Shown in pieces: positions 44,891 through 56,328 of a DNA stretch of 64,000 nucleotides (positions are counted from its first letter, which is position 1; each line of letters begins with the position of its first letter). The position numbers were made by a program, and so were the translations under genes. The stretch spans positions 62,001 through 126,000 of the forward strand of contig MU839837.1 of assembly GCA_030411725.1 (NCBI GenBank), in the 5' to 3' direction. Source of the stretch: Echria macrotheca (Eukaryota > Ascomycota > Sordariomycetes > Sordariales > Schizotheciaceae). Below the pieces are notes generated by a model. The model saw only the letters and a list, made by a program, of their open reading frames with translations, was not told the DNA's origin and searched no databases.

Positions 44891-47255
44891 GATGGCATTG
44901 TCGTGACGGACGTGGTTTCTTGCCAAGAGCGCTGCGTTATCGGGTGGAGGAGGCAACCTCGGGGACTTCAGGCAACCGCGTTGGGTGGCTGTGTGCAGAT
45001 AGCGAGTGTCAGTAGCGGGTCTTCAGCCTGGCAGAAATTCGGTGCATCCAAGCGAGAAAGAGCCGGGACGGCGAGAAAGCCCACCCGTCACGATGGTAAC
45101 ACTAGAGAAAGAGACAGGAGTGTCGACGACAGAGGCCGGCCAGCCACGACGGAGCTGGCGTGTTTGTCGTCCCCAGACGCCCGGACTGCAAACCACCCAT
45201 GTGCGACGTTCCAGTGACGGCAGACAGTGGGACGCGGCCGACATGAGCGCATCGATCCTTCCCCCTCAGCTGCTTCTCAATCGAAAACTTCGACAGGAGC
45301 TGGGTTGGCTCGTACAAGCACATGCGCTGCCGAGTCGGTGCCATAGACTGGCTTTGGCTTTTTATTCTTACACCACACCACCCGCAACGGATGTCATGTC
45401 CGCTCCGAGTGAGCGGGAGGGGAGGCAGGGACAAACGCATGCAGCAAGACACAGGGACCAGTGACCGGGAAACACCGAGTGAGAAGAAAAGAATTCTGGC
45501 TTACCTGTGCAACGAGGCGGTTTACTTCATCCCACGATTGGGCATCGAGCTGCTGTGGTCGTCGGGCGGCGCGATAGGCGACTAGAATGCCTCCTGGCGA
45601 ATCGACAAACGGCTTCCCGATTCAAGCTCGAGACCAAAGCGGGCGGCGCCAAGTTTCAACCGATGTCGGAAGCTGAACAGACGATATGTCAACTCCAAAA
45701 CAGACAAGCCGGTCGACGTTGTGAGATGCGTCCAGGCTGAGTGGCGATATGATTTCGGAGGGCGGAAGCAGAGGGAACAGGAATGCAACCGGATTATCGC
45801 ATAGCAATGGCCGATGAGGCAATGCCAAGAAGCGGCCGGGAGCTTGAATGCAGTTGACAGCGCCCGGGTGGATTAAAGCCTAATTCATCAACGATGGACC
45901 TTTTGGGCTTTTCGGTTCGAGTGTCTGGCGCGCGAGCTTTAAAAAAAAAACGGCCTGTCAGGAAGGCAGGTGCCGGCGCAAACAAGACGACTGTGGCTTT
46001 GTCCTGTTGCTGGTCGGAGAATATTTATTTTTGAACAGGACGAGACCGGCGCGAGCGATGACGATGCTGCAGCTGCAGCGGAGGGAGACCTCGGACCACG
46101 TGTGTAGATGATAGAATAGGGGACGTCCAAACACCACACAGGGGTGGGGGGCCACCGAGGTAGACGCGCCGCAAGGGGCAAAAAGGAGGCAGAATGGCGA
46201 ATCGCGCCAAATGAGGCAATGAGGCACTGGGAATGCCGAAATGCTGAACCAAGCCGTCGTATGCGGAGAGAAGGTTGTTGGATGGAGAGGAAAAGAACGA
46301 CGTCGTTCCGAACAACTGCGACCTGAGAATCTCAGGCTGTTTCGGAATCGGAGCTGATAAGAAGGTGGAGCGCCGATCTTGTTGCTGATAACTGACGCCG
46401 CTCCCAGCGTTGCGCGCGCGGCTCCTTGACCGACAGTTTACCTATCTCGGGCTGCCCCGTGCGCCGCTGCTCACACCACTGTCTTCGCTGTGCGACCAAG
46501 ACCCGTGAGGAGCGTGGGGCTGCGGGAGGGATGACGCAGGGGGCCCACCGAGTTTTGCCGTGTCCCCGCTTGGTGGATTTCGATATTGGCCAGACCTGCG
46601 GGGCCTTCAGCAGGGCGGTGAGTACTCGAGTAGGTAGTGGTTGGTAGGCAAACACCCCAACGGTCCGCTGTCTGGATCCCCAGTCCAGACTCGAGATGCC
46701 TGACAACTTGTAAGATTCGGTGTATCAGCGTGCCTGCCGCTGCGGTTACCGAGCTTGGACGGTAAAGGCCAAGCTGGGTTGGCAAGGTTGGACAGAAGCA
46801 CTCAGGGGCTTCGCGGAGCACAACGTTCGAGTCTCCAGGTGGTCCTTCGGTTAAGGTTGGTTGGGGTTAGGTAGCCATGCTGTCAACCCTTTGGGCCCCC
46901 AACCGGCCGCAAATAGGTAGTAAATCCCGGCTGTCATACCAGAAATTTGTACCTGCCGTTCGGGCGGAAGACCGAGGCGATGAAGACTTGGAAGTCTCCT
47001 GGTGTATCATCCCAAGGCTATTCCGAAACTGTCCTTGAATTCGGGGAATACAAACGCGCAACATCTCCATACGCAAGTCTACCTCTGTTGTGGAGAACAA
47101 ACGTCTCACGTGTTGCCGACGACCATTGCCCGCTAGCTGTGGCTTCGTTCTTTTTCAACCGCCTCTTGTTCATCCCGAGACGGCATGTACTATTATACAT
47201 ATCCGTAAGCCCAAAACAGGCAGGGCTCTCTTCCTCGCGCCAACCTATTCCTTCA
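44891..47255. other. Intergenic region
   Basis: About 2.4 kb, two minus-strand genes apart. The cyclin promoter should occupy the left part. There is an A10 run near 45940 and a GGTTAAGGTTGGTTGGGGTTAGG-like string near 46850. Overlapping short frames on both strands carry no recognisable domain. Confidence 0.5.
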
Positions 47256-48230
47256 TCATGTATGTCGGATCTTGTAATCGGTGTCGGGCAGGTATAGGTG
47301 CCTGTCGGCGCCCTTGGCTGTCAGAACCACCATGCGGATCACACCTCCTGAGCTGCCATCCCACTTGATCGCCTCCTTTAGGGCTTCCTTGACGAAATTG
47401 ACGGCGTCAGCCTCCTCCATGCCTTCCTTCCAGTTGGCATCGCAAAAGCCGTAGATATATGTCGACCCCGATCCGCCAATCGCATATGGCTGCTTGTGCA
47501 ACGAGCCGCCTAGCGGAATGCTGTATACCTGGCCGCCGTGACGCTCATCCCAACCCGCAATGATGAGACCCGCGCTAGTGCTCTGTTAGACTTGCATACA
47601 TGTCACCTTCTTTGCGGCGCCCACCTTAGCTTATCCTTGTTTGCATAGCAGATCTCCTGGAAGATCGACGCTGCCGTTTGCGTTGTGGGTGGCTTGCCGC
47701 TGTTCATCGCGAAGAGGCCGAGCTGGTACTGGACAATATCGGCAACGGCTTGTGTGTCGGCGGCACTTCCAGATCTGCAGCACCATATTGTATCATGCAC
47801 TCGGGTGAGTTTGTCGGTGACGCGATTCGCGATGTATGCGCCGGTGGTTGTGCGCGAGTCGGCTCCTGCAGCCCAGAGTCAGCCAAGAAGCTTGCGACCG
47901 CCCGTCCAGACGTTGACCGACCAAGAATAACGCCGTCTTTGAAAGTTATCGCCATGCTGCGCTCACAATTAGACATATAATCGGGTGTATAGGCTCGGGG
48001 AAACTAGGCGTACATCGAGGTGCCCAAGCTGGAAACAGGTTAGCAAAAGAATCGCATTCGAACACGTATTGCCCAGGCAGTCTGCTTACTTCACCTCACC
48101 CTTCTTGAGCCGGTCCATATCGAGATGGATGCCATCTAGGTGCATACGTTAGCGGGGGCCGGCGAGGACGAGGCTGTTTGCGACGGGTTCACTGACCTTC
48201 GCTCAGCTTGCCAGAAGTACCGAACTCCAT
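47256..48230 (-). CDS. PRE3: 20S proteasome subunit beta-1 (Pre3, caspase-like)
   Basis: Six exons, complement(join(47256..47574,47625..47865,47922..47956,48014..48028,48090..48135,48197..48230)), encode 229 residues. Exon sizes from the 5' end are 34, 46, 15, 35, 241 and 319 nt; every junction restores conserved text (for example EVN-LGTS-IMAITF and LG-ADSRTTTG). The propeptide is 29 residues and is cleaved at LG|T, exposing catalytic Thr30. Asp46-type (GADSRTTTG), Lys (TDKLTRV) and GSGSTYIYG motifs complete the N-terminal nucleophile site. The subunit sits in the inner ring of the 20S proteasome and cuts after acidic residues. Several donors are unusual (GTCAGT, GTCGGT, GTACGC). Open frames alone show only fragments. 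Confidence 0.95.
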
Positions 48231-48734
48231 GTCGAGAGGCTTCTGGGACGGCTACTTGAAAATATCGACGGCGAGAGGCTGCGGTATTGAGGATTGGGGG
48301 TCGTCGTCAAATATGGTGGAGGAATCGTCGGAAGAACGGTTGTTGAGGTGAGCTCCCGAGCTGGGTATGGAGCTCAAGGCAGCTCCAAACACGCGCGTGC
48401 TGATGGGCTTGGCAGGAGCAGCACGTGACAGTTATCTGGACCCGGTGATCGCTTATCGATGCACTTACGGCAAATTATAGCGACTGAACGAGAAACCGTA
48501 CTGTGTACCTGATGAATAACTATCCAATATGCATCTATCTGGGTATTTTAACGCCGAGAAATCCAGATATCCGTCACTCCCTCTTTTCGGAGACAGGCAT
48601 TCCACCCGCCGTCAACAGGACGGTGAAGGTGGCAGCCACCCATCACGACAGTATAATAGGAACCACAGTATCGCAGTATAGTACAGAAGGGAGAACTTAT
48701 CCCTGCAGGAAGGTAGTCGTATCCTGCGAGCGTG
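48231..48734. other. PRE3 upstream region
   Basis: 504 bp between the PRE3 start and the ERV2 stop, both on the minus strand. It holds the PRE3 promoter. I saw no clear copy of a proteasome-gene control element (GGTGGCAAA), though I cannot scan exhaustively. Confidence 0.4.
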
Positions 48735-49420
48735 TTACCCCCCTCGAACCAAACCCTCCTCTTTCTCGATTTTTGGTGCTGTTCTTTCCTTGATCTCGTC
48801 CTGTTTGCCGCCTTGCGCCGCCCCCTTCTTGTCCTTCTCCTCCTCGCCACAGCCACAGTCGTAGAAATCGCCAATCTTGCTGCAATCAAACAACTTCTTC
48901 TTAAGCCGCTTGTTGACCACATTGTGGACCTCGCACGCCCACCCGGCCGCGGCATTGCGACTACTCGTCTGCGGCGGGTATTTCGCAATCACCTTTTGGA
49001 AATGCGAGGCGCAGTCGCCACATGGGTAGAGCCGTGCAAACAATTGGATGTACGTCTTGAGAGCTAGTCTGTCGTCGTCCGACGGCTTCTCGGGGAAGCG
49101 GGACATCATCGTATGGAACAGTTTCCATGAAGCGCGGCCGAGCTCGGCTCTAGGGTGTCGCGGTTAGCAATCCAATTCTCATAAGGAAATGGGCCATCGC
49201 ATCGTTGCAAGTCTTACTTTGCTGTCGCATTTTCCAGCTTCGGGGCGATGGAGCCGCCGTGCAGAACACTGTCCGAGAGTGCTGCCACATCTACCTTGCC
49301 CTTGGGCTCGCCATTATCAAAACCCGCGCCGGAGTCGCCGCCGGACACTAGGTAAGTTATCGTAAAAAATATGAGGAACACAGCAACCACCGTCAAGGTG
49401 ACGTGCTGGCGGCGCGCCAT
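48735..49420 (-). CDS. ERV2: ER FAD-dependent sulfhydryl oxidase Erv2
   Basis: Two exons, complement(join(48735..49149,49218..49420)), encode 205 residues. The 68-nt intron (GTAAGA donor, TTGCTAACC branch, CCTAG acceptor) restores ATAK-AELGRASWKLFHTMM. The start is the ATG at 49420; the longer frame begins with TTG. A signal-anchor covers about residues 9-25 (LTVVAVFLIFFTITYLV). The Erv/ALR domain has the FAD-proximal CxxC at Cys111-Cys114 (YPCGDC), the HNVVNKRL helix and the second disulfide pair (ACEV...DCSK). A shuttle CGC motif in YDCGCG, as in yeast Erv2, separates it from mitochondrial Erv1. Erv2 makes disulfides in the ER lumen using oxygen. A charged tail follows. Confidence 0.93.
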
Positions 49421-50040
49421 GCCGCTCGTCGAAGCTCTCTTGAGGTGAAGCCCGAGTCGAAACCAGTCGAGGCCTGGAATAATCAAGGAACCGAATGTAG
49501 GAGTCTCCCGGTAAGGTCACCGCGACTCGGGGCCGAAATGTAGATTTGTCTTTCCAACAAAGAAGTGGTGGTTAAGCAACATTTGGAGATAGGAAGACGG
49601 TAAGCTGATGGACGCTGCGAGGTGAACCCCGTTCAGGTCCTGTGGATTTGCCACTAACGCTAGTCTAGACCCTTGCCGTCAGTCAGGGGGTCCGGGGGCG
49701 GGGCAGCAGCCCACTGTGCCGGACCACAGGGTAGTTTCCCGATTGCTGCATTCAACACCAAAGCACAGACACCTCTGCACAGCAGTCAGCAGGAGCCTGC
49801 TTTCGTTTATCCTTAATTATTACTCTTATCATTAAGCCCGTCACCCAAGAACTGTGATATCATAAGAATACGCGCCTTCAGCTATGCTACAACCCCCCTC
49901 ATCTCGACTTCCCAACCAGACTCGGCCATTCAAGCACATCAATACCTGGTATCAATTTTGGCCTCCTCAAGCCTCCCCATGCAGACAACACCCAGCAGCC
50001 CTAGCCGTCGTTGGGTATAACGCCTACTACTGCCCACAGG
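49421..50040. other. Intergenic region
   Basis: 620 bp between two minus-strand genes, with the ERV2 promoter on the left. An AT-rich stretch lies at 49810-49870. No gene is seen. Confidence 0.45.
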
Positions 50041-52462
50041 CTATCGACTAGCCGCCGATTTCAACACCAACAAACCTCCATAAGGCTCCAAGTCACTATC
50101 TTCATCTGCATCCGAGTCTTGTTTTCCTGAGTCTTGGATTAAAGGCGAATAGGCCGGAAGCTTGATTCCAGGAGCTTTTCGGAATGCAACGTCGCCCATG
50201 GCGACAGCTGAGTCATTCCCTTTACCTGGCTGTGGTGACAGCGGCCTGGAAAAGTCGAACTCGGTCATGTCGTCTTCGTCGGAGGGCAGCGTCGTCGGAA
50301 ACATTGCCGACTTGATATGTCGGATGTAACTGTGACTTTTTGATGCCCTCTTCAACCGTGGCTTAGATGGTATCGCAATCCTCCTAGTCGCCATCTCCAA
50401 ACGTTCGTCTTCCTCAGACTGCTCGTCAGTCAGCATCTCATCCGCACCCTGCGACAATTTCCTGTGCTGTGAGGCCAAGAGTTGGATGCTAGCCCCTGAA
50501 CTTCGCCGTCGCCTGGCCGTTGTCTCCGGTGGGGCATCCTCCGAAGATGGACGGTTGGTAATATGGATATATCGGGACGTCGAATTCATGCCACTAGCCT
50601 CGTTGCCGCGTCCGCTCATGCCTCGCCGCAAGCTTGGAGGGTTAGTTGAAGATAGCCTTCGGAGCCCGGCTTGGCTCTTACTGAAAACAACCCAAGCTCT
50701 GAGAGCATGGACTGCGTGATCCAGGGCAAGCTCAATGGCGAGACGATCCCGTATACGGCTCAGTTTCGGCCAAGTCGCTTTCTCTCCAACTAAGCAGTTC
50801 CGTTTCATAAACTCTGCAGTTGGATTTTTGAGGATGAGCGGGAGGTCCTGAACTGATGTTTCGGGAATAATAGTGATATCGCCAGAGTATTTTTGGCTGA
50901 GTATACATCGGAGCTTCGTAAAGAGATTTGGGAAGATGCCTAGTTCGGCGAGGAACTGGAGTCTATGTAGAGCCTCATCCTTTGCTAGCGCGGTTAGGGT
51001 GTAGAGCCATTCCCCGTCGTCCTGGGACTTCTGCTGTTGGCGGAGACGGCCGGGTAATGTGGCAGGATACAGGCGGTCGTCCTTCGAGAGGAACGGAACG
51101 ACATGCGGATTGACCTGCGAGACAATGAAATGGTTCACATTGAACATTTCAGTGAGGCGGGTCATCGGCAGATCGTTATCCACAGAACCGTCGATCCATC
51201 TCTGCGGAGTAGGGTTCCAAGGCACGTGTGCAGCGGTCGCTGGATCTTTGACCAGCAATGGGGCTGCTTGGAAGATTAGCGGGACAGAACAAGAGGCTGC
51301 CACGGCGGACCAAATCATGACATTTGGCGCCGTCACATAGTTGAGTAGCCGGGGAAGTTCGTAAATGGAAGCGGAGGACACGCAAATGTTGCATATCCTT
51401 CTCGTCCGGTTGTATGCCTCCTGGAATGTGATATCTCCTAGCCAGGCCCGCATTACTCTGGTGAGGTTGGAAATATCAGCCCAATTACCCTCTGTCAAGA
51501 GGCGGCGAATGTGGTCGGCCAGGCCCTCGTCCTCGCCCTCAAAGACTCCCAGATCTCCGTACGGGAACCGGGCGATTAGGTCAGGAACCTCATCGTCTTT
51601 TCTTGTGCAGAGAACGGCGCACACGATCGATCCTGCCGACGCACCAGAAATGATTCGTGGGAGTAACCGAGCCTCAAACAGAGCTTTGAGCACCCCGATA
51701 TGAGACATACCAAACGTAGCGCCGCCGCTGAGGAGCAAGGCGCTTCGTCCGAAACTCTGCCTGGCATAGAGCATGCCTTCGAGGAGGTCCTTGGGCTCCA
51801 TATCCATGGGCAGGGCGAATGTGCTCTGGTTCACCAGCTCTTCGACGGTTTTGATGGCAGAGTCAACATAGCGTTCGATCAGACTCTTGGTCCCAATGTA
51901 CGAGTGCCGGTACAGGTCGAGGTTTCCCATTCCCCCAAGGTCGCGTGAAAGAGCATTGCGAATGAGGTAGAGCATCCCCCTGGTGTCGCCGCTGCTTCGA
52001 GCGTCATCCAATTCTGCCAACTTCCTCTCGATCAGCTCTGGATTGTAGTCCCCGGTCGAAGGGTCAAGCTTCCACTCGTCGTTGCCCTCAAGTTCGTCGA
52101 GTTCCTTGGCCGCCGACTCCCACTCCTCCCTTGTATTGGCCTTTGTGTCACGGGTCAGCCTTAATGCCTCTCATGGTTTATGCATACGGGCACCTTACAT
52201 TCCGCATCCGCACCGCGAGAACCTGCATTCTCTCTTCCACCCGGATCTTGTCCGCACGCTCCGACTCGGTAAGGCCATCTCGCCAGTATTGGACCAAGCT
52301 TCCCGTTTCGCGGAAGATCTTGCTCAGCGGGTGAAAGGTCACCTGCTTCTGCGCCTTGGACTTCTTCTTGGCCAACGACGTGTTTAGCAAAGGCAGGCTT
52401 GACCGACCATTGCCAGCACTCTTCACATGGATTGTTGGAGGCTGGACGAGAAGGTCCGTCAT
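50041..52462 (-). CDS. Patatin-type triacylglycerol lipase (Tgl3/4/5-like)
   Basis: Two exons, complement(join(50041..52140,52199..52462)), encode 787 residues. The 58-nt intron (GTAAGG donor, GCTGACC branch, AAAG acceptor) joins VRMRN to ANTREEWESAAKEL. The N-terminal region holds the TGL-type helix (SKIFRETGSLVQYWRDGL). The patatin domain starts with the oxyanion loop GGATFGMSHIGVLKAL. The nucleophile is Ser256 (GASAG) and the partner Asp405 (IDGSVDNDLP). Yeast relatives hydrolyse triacylglycerol at lipid droplets and some also acylate or cleave lysophospholipid. The C-terminal 200 residues are Ser/Arg-rich and disordered, likely regulatory. Which yeast paralogue it matches best is unclear. 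Confidence 0.92.
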
Positions 52463-53872
52463 GGTGGTGGTGGCGGAGCCGGCGGGGGGAGAGCGGGACA
52501 GCGTAGAGGCAGCTAACCGGCGCCGGGCGCCGTCAGCAGACCGGCACGAGTCGTTGATAATCCAGCGGCTGCTGCATAGAAGTCCAAAGTGGTGGTTTTC
52601 GACGCACCGTGCAGCGGACCGACGCTCGTTGAAATCTAATTCACTCGCTGCAGGAGCATGCGGGAGTCGTGACGTGGTGTTTGCTGAGAGCGAACACTAG
52701 GGCGAGGGGAGGAATGTGGAATGTCGACGTCGACGGAGCGGGTGGATGTGCCCTCTCTCTCTGAAGATGGTCAGGTGCTGCATTTTGCTGCAATGTACAC
52801 CCGTAAGTGTCTTCTGGCCGGACAGGGATGTGGTGGGGCTACGGGGGGCATGTGCAGCCTATACAGGTGGCTGGATCCTTGGAAACAAAGAAATCGTGGG
52901 GAACCTGGCTCGCCTCGCGGCCTCGCCCTGGCTTGCCTGGCTGTGCGCCGCTTCGCAAGGAGGGTATCCCCGACATCGCCGCACAATCTGTCCAGTCGAA
53001 AGAGCTGCTTCGCTGGAGGTCACCTTTTTAAGCTTATCTGGCCGAATGTTTTTTTCCAGCTATGTTTACCCCATCTCCATGTCAAATCCGGGGTGTGAAC
53101 GAGGTACCGCGATTGCCACTCCGAACGCTCCGCTCCGAAAGGGACCGTTTTGACTCGGTTACGCGAGCATCTCCATCAGTTTCAACCCGCTGCGTCACGA
53201 GTCAAGACCAGCCAAGCAAAGGTTGATGCCAGTTTGGCCGCCATCCTGGCAGCGTACGTGTACTCTAGAGTACACTACAATGGAAACAAGCGGGTAAGCG
53301 GGGTGCACTGCCGCGATCTGCATAGGCGAGCTCAGCGGGGTCCTCTTCAAGTATCAGTTTTCCAGGGGGCTTCGTGGATTTGTTGAACAGGCGAAATCGG
53401 CGCTATCACATGCGATTCACAATACCGGCGGTCTCATGACAGCGCAGCAGCCGCCGACTCTCCCACAAAGTTTGGTGATCATGAGCTGAGTATGGCCGCG
53501 TTGGACGTTATTGGGTCGGAATCCCCCCTTGTCTTCACGTTAGGATTTCCTGTATCCGTAGAGTAGGCTGAGGAAATCCCCTCACTCTGATGAGTGAGGA
53601 GCAGACTTCACTACAGCAGGCCGTCAACTAGAGAATGCTCAGCTGAGGCGACCTGAAGAAAGCTGAGCGGTGGTTCCGCGGGATGGTGGGGGTCGACGTC
53701 TTACGTCACGCGACGGAGTGGGTCATCCCACCCGGGTTCTGCTCTGGTTCGGCCGCTGAAGCCGAAATTTGTTCACAGCCTCCTAGGACGTGGAGTTCCA
53801 AACAACAAGGTCGAGTCCGTCGCCGCCCTGGGGCTCGTTGTCTCAACGCCAGGATTGGCCAAGAGCGGAGAG
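52463..53872. other. Divergent intergenic region with an 18-bp palindrome
   Basis: About 1.4 kb between the TGL-like (-) and alpha/beta hydrolase (+) starts, holding both promoters. It contains a perfect palindrome, GTGTACTCTAGAGTACAC, at 53258-53275. No gene is recognised. Confidence 0.6.
53258..53275. repeat. Perfect 18-bp palindrome
   Basis: GTGTACTCTAGAGTACAC equals its own reverse complement, with no spacer. It shares the TACACTAC string on its right flank with the palindrome at 34385-34398. Confidence 0.88.
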
Positions 53873-55280
53873 ATGGATACAACGCTCCCGGAGCCCACTC
53901 TGACGTTGACACTGCCAAGTTTGCACGACGGCCTCGCACTGGATTGTCGCGTCTATCATCCGCCCTCTCTTGCCGCGTCCCCAAAGTCACCCACCTGGCG
54001 GAAACATGCTGCTATCATTGCGCATCCATACGCCCCTCTCGGCGGCTGCTGCGATGATCCTGTTGTCGAGACGATCGCCAGTAGTCTGCTGCGGCTGGGA
54101 TTTCTAGTTGGGACGTTCAACTTCAGGTGCGCATCACAGACGTTGCTTGCGATGTTCGTCGTCGCTAACCCGGACACTCACTGTTAGAGGTGCCAACGGC
54201 TCCGCCGGTCGAACCTCGTGGACGTCCAAAGCTGAGACTGCTGACTACATGTCCTTTGTCGGCTTTATCACGCACTACGTCCACTTCCTCGACCCTTTCC
54301 GGCCTCTTCTCAACGAACCAGTCGCCGGGAGTCAAAATATGGCCCGACCGCGGCTATCCGTCGAGCCCCTCAGTTCCCCAGCTACCTCCGGCATCCCAAT
54401 TTTGCTTCTTGGGGGCTACTCATACGGAGCCATGATAACGACTAATCTTCCGAGTGTCGAGTCGATCCTCGCGCCGTTTGCCATGCCAGCTCGCGAATCT
54501 CCGGCAGCTGAGATCAGGCAAAGGGCACAGCACCTTGCTGAGATGCAGAATACGGTTCTCGGGAGTGCTCGAGCTGCTGCAATAGAGCACCAAAGCGGAA
54601 GGGCAGTGCGGAAATCCCTGGGGGTGCGGGTCGGAGGGGACGAGGACAACAGAAAGAGCCACGACTCAAGGCGATCATTCTCGGTCGACCTGGAAGACAG
54701 ACTACACAGGGGTATGTCCGACTTAAAGACGAAGACTCGGATCGGACACAAGAAGCGGGCGCTCAGCGAAGGCCTAGGTGCGCAGGCCGGCCAGTCTGAG
54801 GCCGCCCCCGATCGGGGGGAAACCGAGAGCCTCGCTCGGATTCCGGGCCGCACAATTTATCGCCCAGCATACTTGCTTGTCTCGCCGTTACAAGGCGTAG
54901 TCACCAACCTTGCCACCATGTCTCTGCCATCAGCTTTGTCTCGACGAGGGCCGATCCGGAGTTTCTCGTGGTCCAGCAGCTCAAGCTCGACGCCAGAAAA
55001 GAATGAGGCGTCGGAGATAGACCACTCACGCGAGGCGGAGCTGAAGCTGACGTTGAATCCGACTCTGGCCATCTATGGAGACCGTGACGGTTTTGTTCCA
55101 GTACGAAAACTAAGAGATTGGCGATCCAGATTAGAGGCGGTTCCGCATTCACAATTTCGTGCCCATGAGGTGTCGGGGGCAGGCCACTTTTGGTTTCAGG
55201 GAAATGCGGCTCCCATTATGCGGGATGCCGTCCGAGCATTTGCCGAATCCATTTTGGAGGATCACGACCTTAACGAGTAG
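53873..55280 (+). CDS. Alpha/beta hydrolase of a fungal group
   Basis: Two exons, join(53873..54126,54188..55280), encode 448 residues. The 61-nt intron (GTGCGC donor, CGCTAACCC branch, GTTAG acceptor) restores TFNFR-GANGSAGRTSW. The start is the ATG at 53873; the frame upstream opens with TTG. The fold motifs are AAIIAHPYAPLGG (oxyanion side), FNFRGANGS, the nucleophile elbow GGYSYGA (Ser163), an Asp in YGDRDGFVP and a His in SGAGHFW. A long charged, Ser/Arg-rich insert lies between the elbow and the Asp (about 175-300). The combination resembles small dienelactone-hydrolase-like and KTI12-unrelated fungal hydrolases. Substrate unknown. No signal peptide. Confidence 0.85.
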
Positions 55281-55374
55281 CTATTCATGACCATGGTTTT
55301 TCTTTTTTTTTTTTCTTTTTTTGGGTTTGACTTTCAGGGTACGATTTCTTCTTCTACCACACTCCTCTCGTGTC
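55281..55374. other. Short convergent spacer with T-rich tract
   Basis: Only 94 bp separate the two stops; a T-rich tract (55298-55322) lies in it. The 3' UTRs probably overlap. Confidence 0.5.
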
Positions 55375-56328
55375 TCACAGGTCACTCAGCGCGGCGATTC
55401 TATTTTGCTCTGCTCTTTTTGAAACGGGGATATCCGGCGCCACCCCTTCCCACCCGTGAGGAACGCCAGCATACAGATGGAACTCAACGTCGACATTAGC
55501 TGCCGCTAATCTGGCCGCGTAAGCTATGTCTTCGTCACGGAAGAGATCGAGACCGCCGACGTCGATATAGGTCCTAGGCAGCTCGGACAGGTTGGTGGCT
55601 CTAGCAGGCGAGGCGTAGGGCGAGATATCGGTTCTGTCTGCGCCCAGATACGCATTCCAGCCCAAGGTATTGTACCACGACGTCCAGCCAAGGAAGGGGT
55701 TGAGGGGATGCTCTGGCCCCAGCACGGTTCGCTCATCTAACATGGGGTAGATGAGAACTTGTTTCGCAATGGGTGGTGACAAGCTCTTGTCACGAGCCAT
55801 GAGGACAACACCGGCTGCGATGCCGCCGCCGGCACTCTCGCCCCATATGCCAATACGTGCGGGGTCGACGCCCTCGTCGACTGCATGCTGGTGGAGCCAC
55901 TCGAGCGCGTCGTAGACATCGTGGATGGGACCGGGGAAGGGACACTCGGGTGCTAGCCGGTACTCGACGGCGTAGATGATGGTGCCAGTGCTGGCAGCGT
56001 ATTTGGTGATGACGTTTCTGAAGAAGGCGACCTTTCCCGAGACCATGCCTCCGGCGTGGACAAAGATGATGGCAGGCTGGGGCTTGGAGGTGTCGTGGGT
56101 GGTATTGGCGGGGGTAAACTTGTAGATGGGGAGCCTTGTCCCATCCCTGGAAGTGAAGTGAATTGTTGTCTCACTTACTCCGGGAACCGCAGGCCGAGCG
56201 CCAAAGATGGTGCCGAGGATGGTGTTCGTGACCTCGCGGAGTTCAGAGACGTCGTTGACATTCGACCTGGGCATAGGAGGCAAGGCAGCGATCACCTTGG
56301 CGAGGTCAGGATCAAGACGGAGGGACAT
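55375..56328 (-). CDS. HSL-family alpha/beta hydrolase (esterase/lipase)
   Basis: A single exon of 317 residues from the ATG at 56328 (MSLRLDPDL); the longer frame starts with TTG. The hormone-sensitive-lipase family oxyanion motif, normally HGGG, reads HAGG at residues 91-94. The nucleophile elbow is GESAGG with Ser165, the Asp is 261 (VGGLDLFRDE) and the His is 291 (GVPHGWE). YRLAPECPFPGPIHDVYDAL is the typical loop after the oxyanion motif. No signal peptide, so a cytosolic carboxylesterase acting on short acyl or aryl esters is the best guess. A TATA-like palindrome lies about 95 bp upstream. Confidence 0.9.
   Translation of the reverse strand: MSLRLDPDLAKVIAALPPMPRSNVNDVSELREVTNTILGTIFGARPAVPGVSETTIHFTSRDGTRLPIYKFTPANTTHDTSKPQPAIIFVHAGGMVSGKVAFFRNVITKYAASTGTIIYAVEYRLAPECPFPGPIHDVYDALEWLHQHAVDEGVDPARIGIWGESAGGGIAAGVVLMARDKSLSPPIAKQVLIYPMLDERTVLGPEHPLNPFLGWTSWYNTLGWNAYLGADRTDISPYASPARATNLSELPRTYIDVGGLDLFRDEDIAYAARLAAANVDVEFHLYAGVPHGWEGVAPDIPVSKRAEQNRIAALSDL

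Noticed and set aside
44891..44956. Upstream extension of the cyclin frame
   Set aside because: It opens with TTG; the ATG at 44890 is the sensible start.
46850..46872. Telomere-like string (GGTTAAGG...GGGTTAGG)
   Set aside because: No tandem TTAGGG units; only two loose matches, so not a telomeric repeat.
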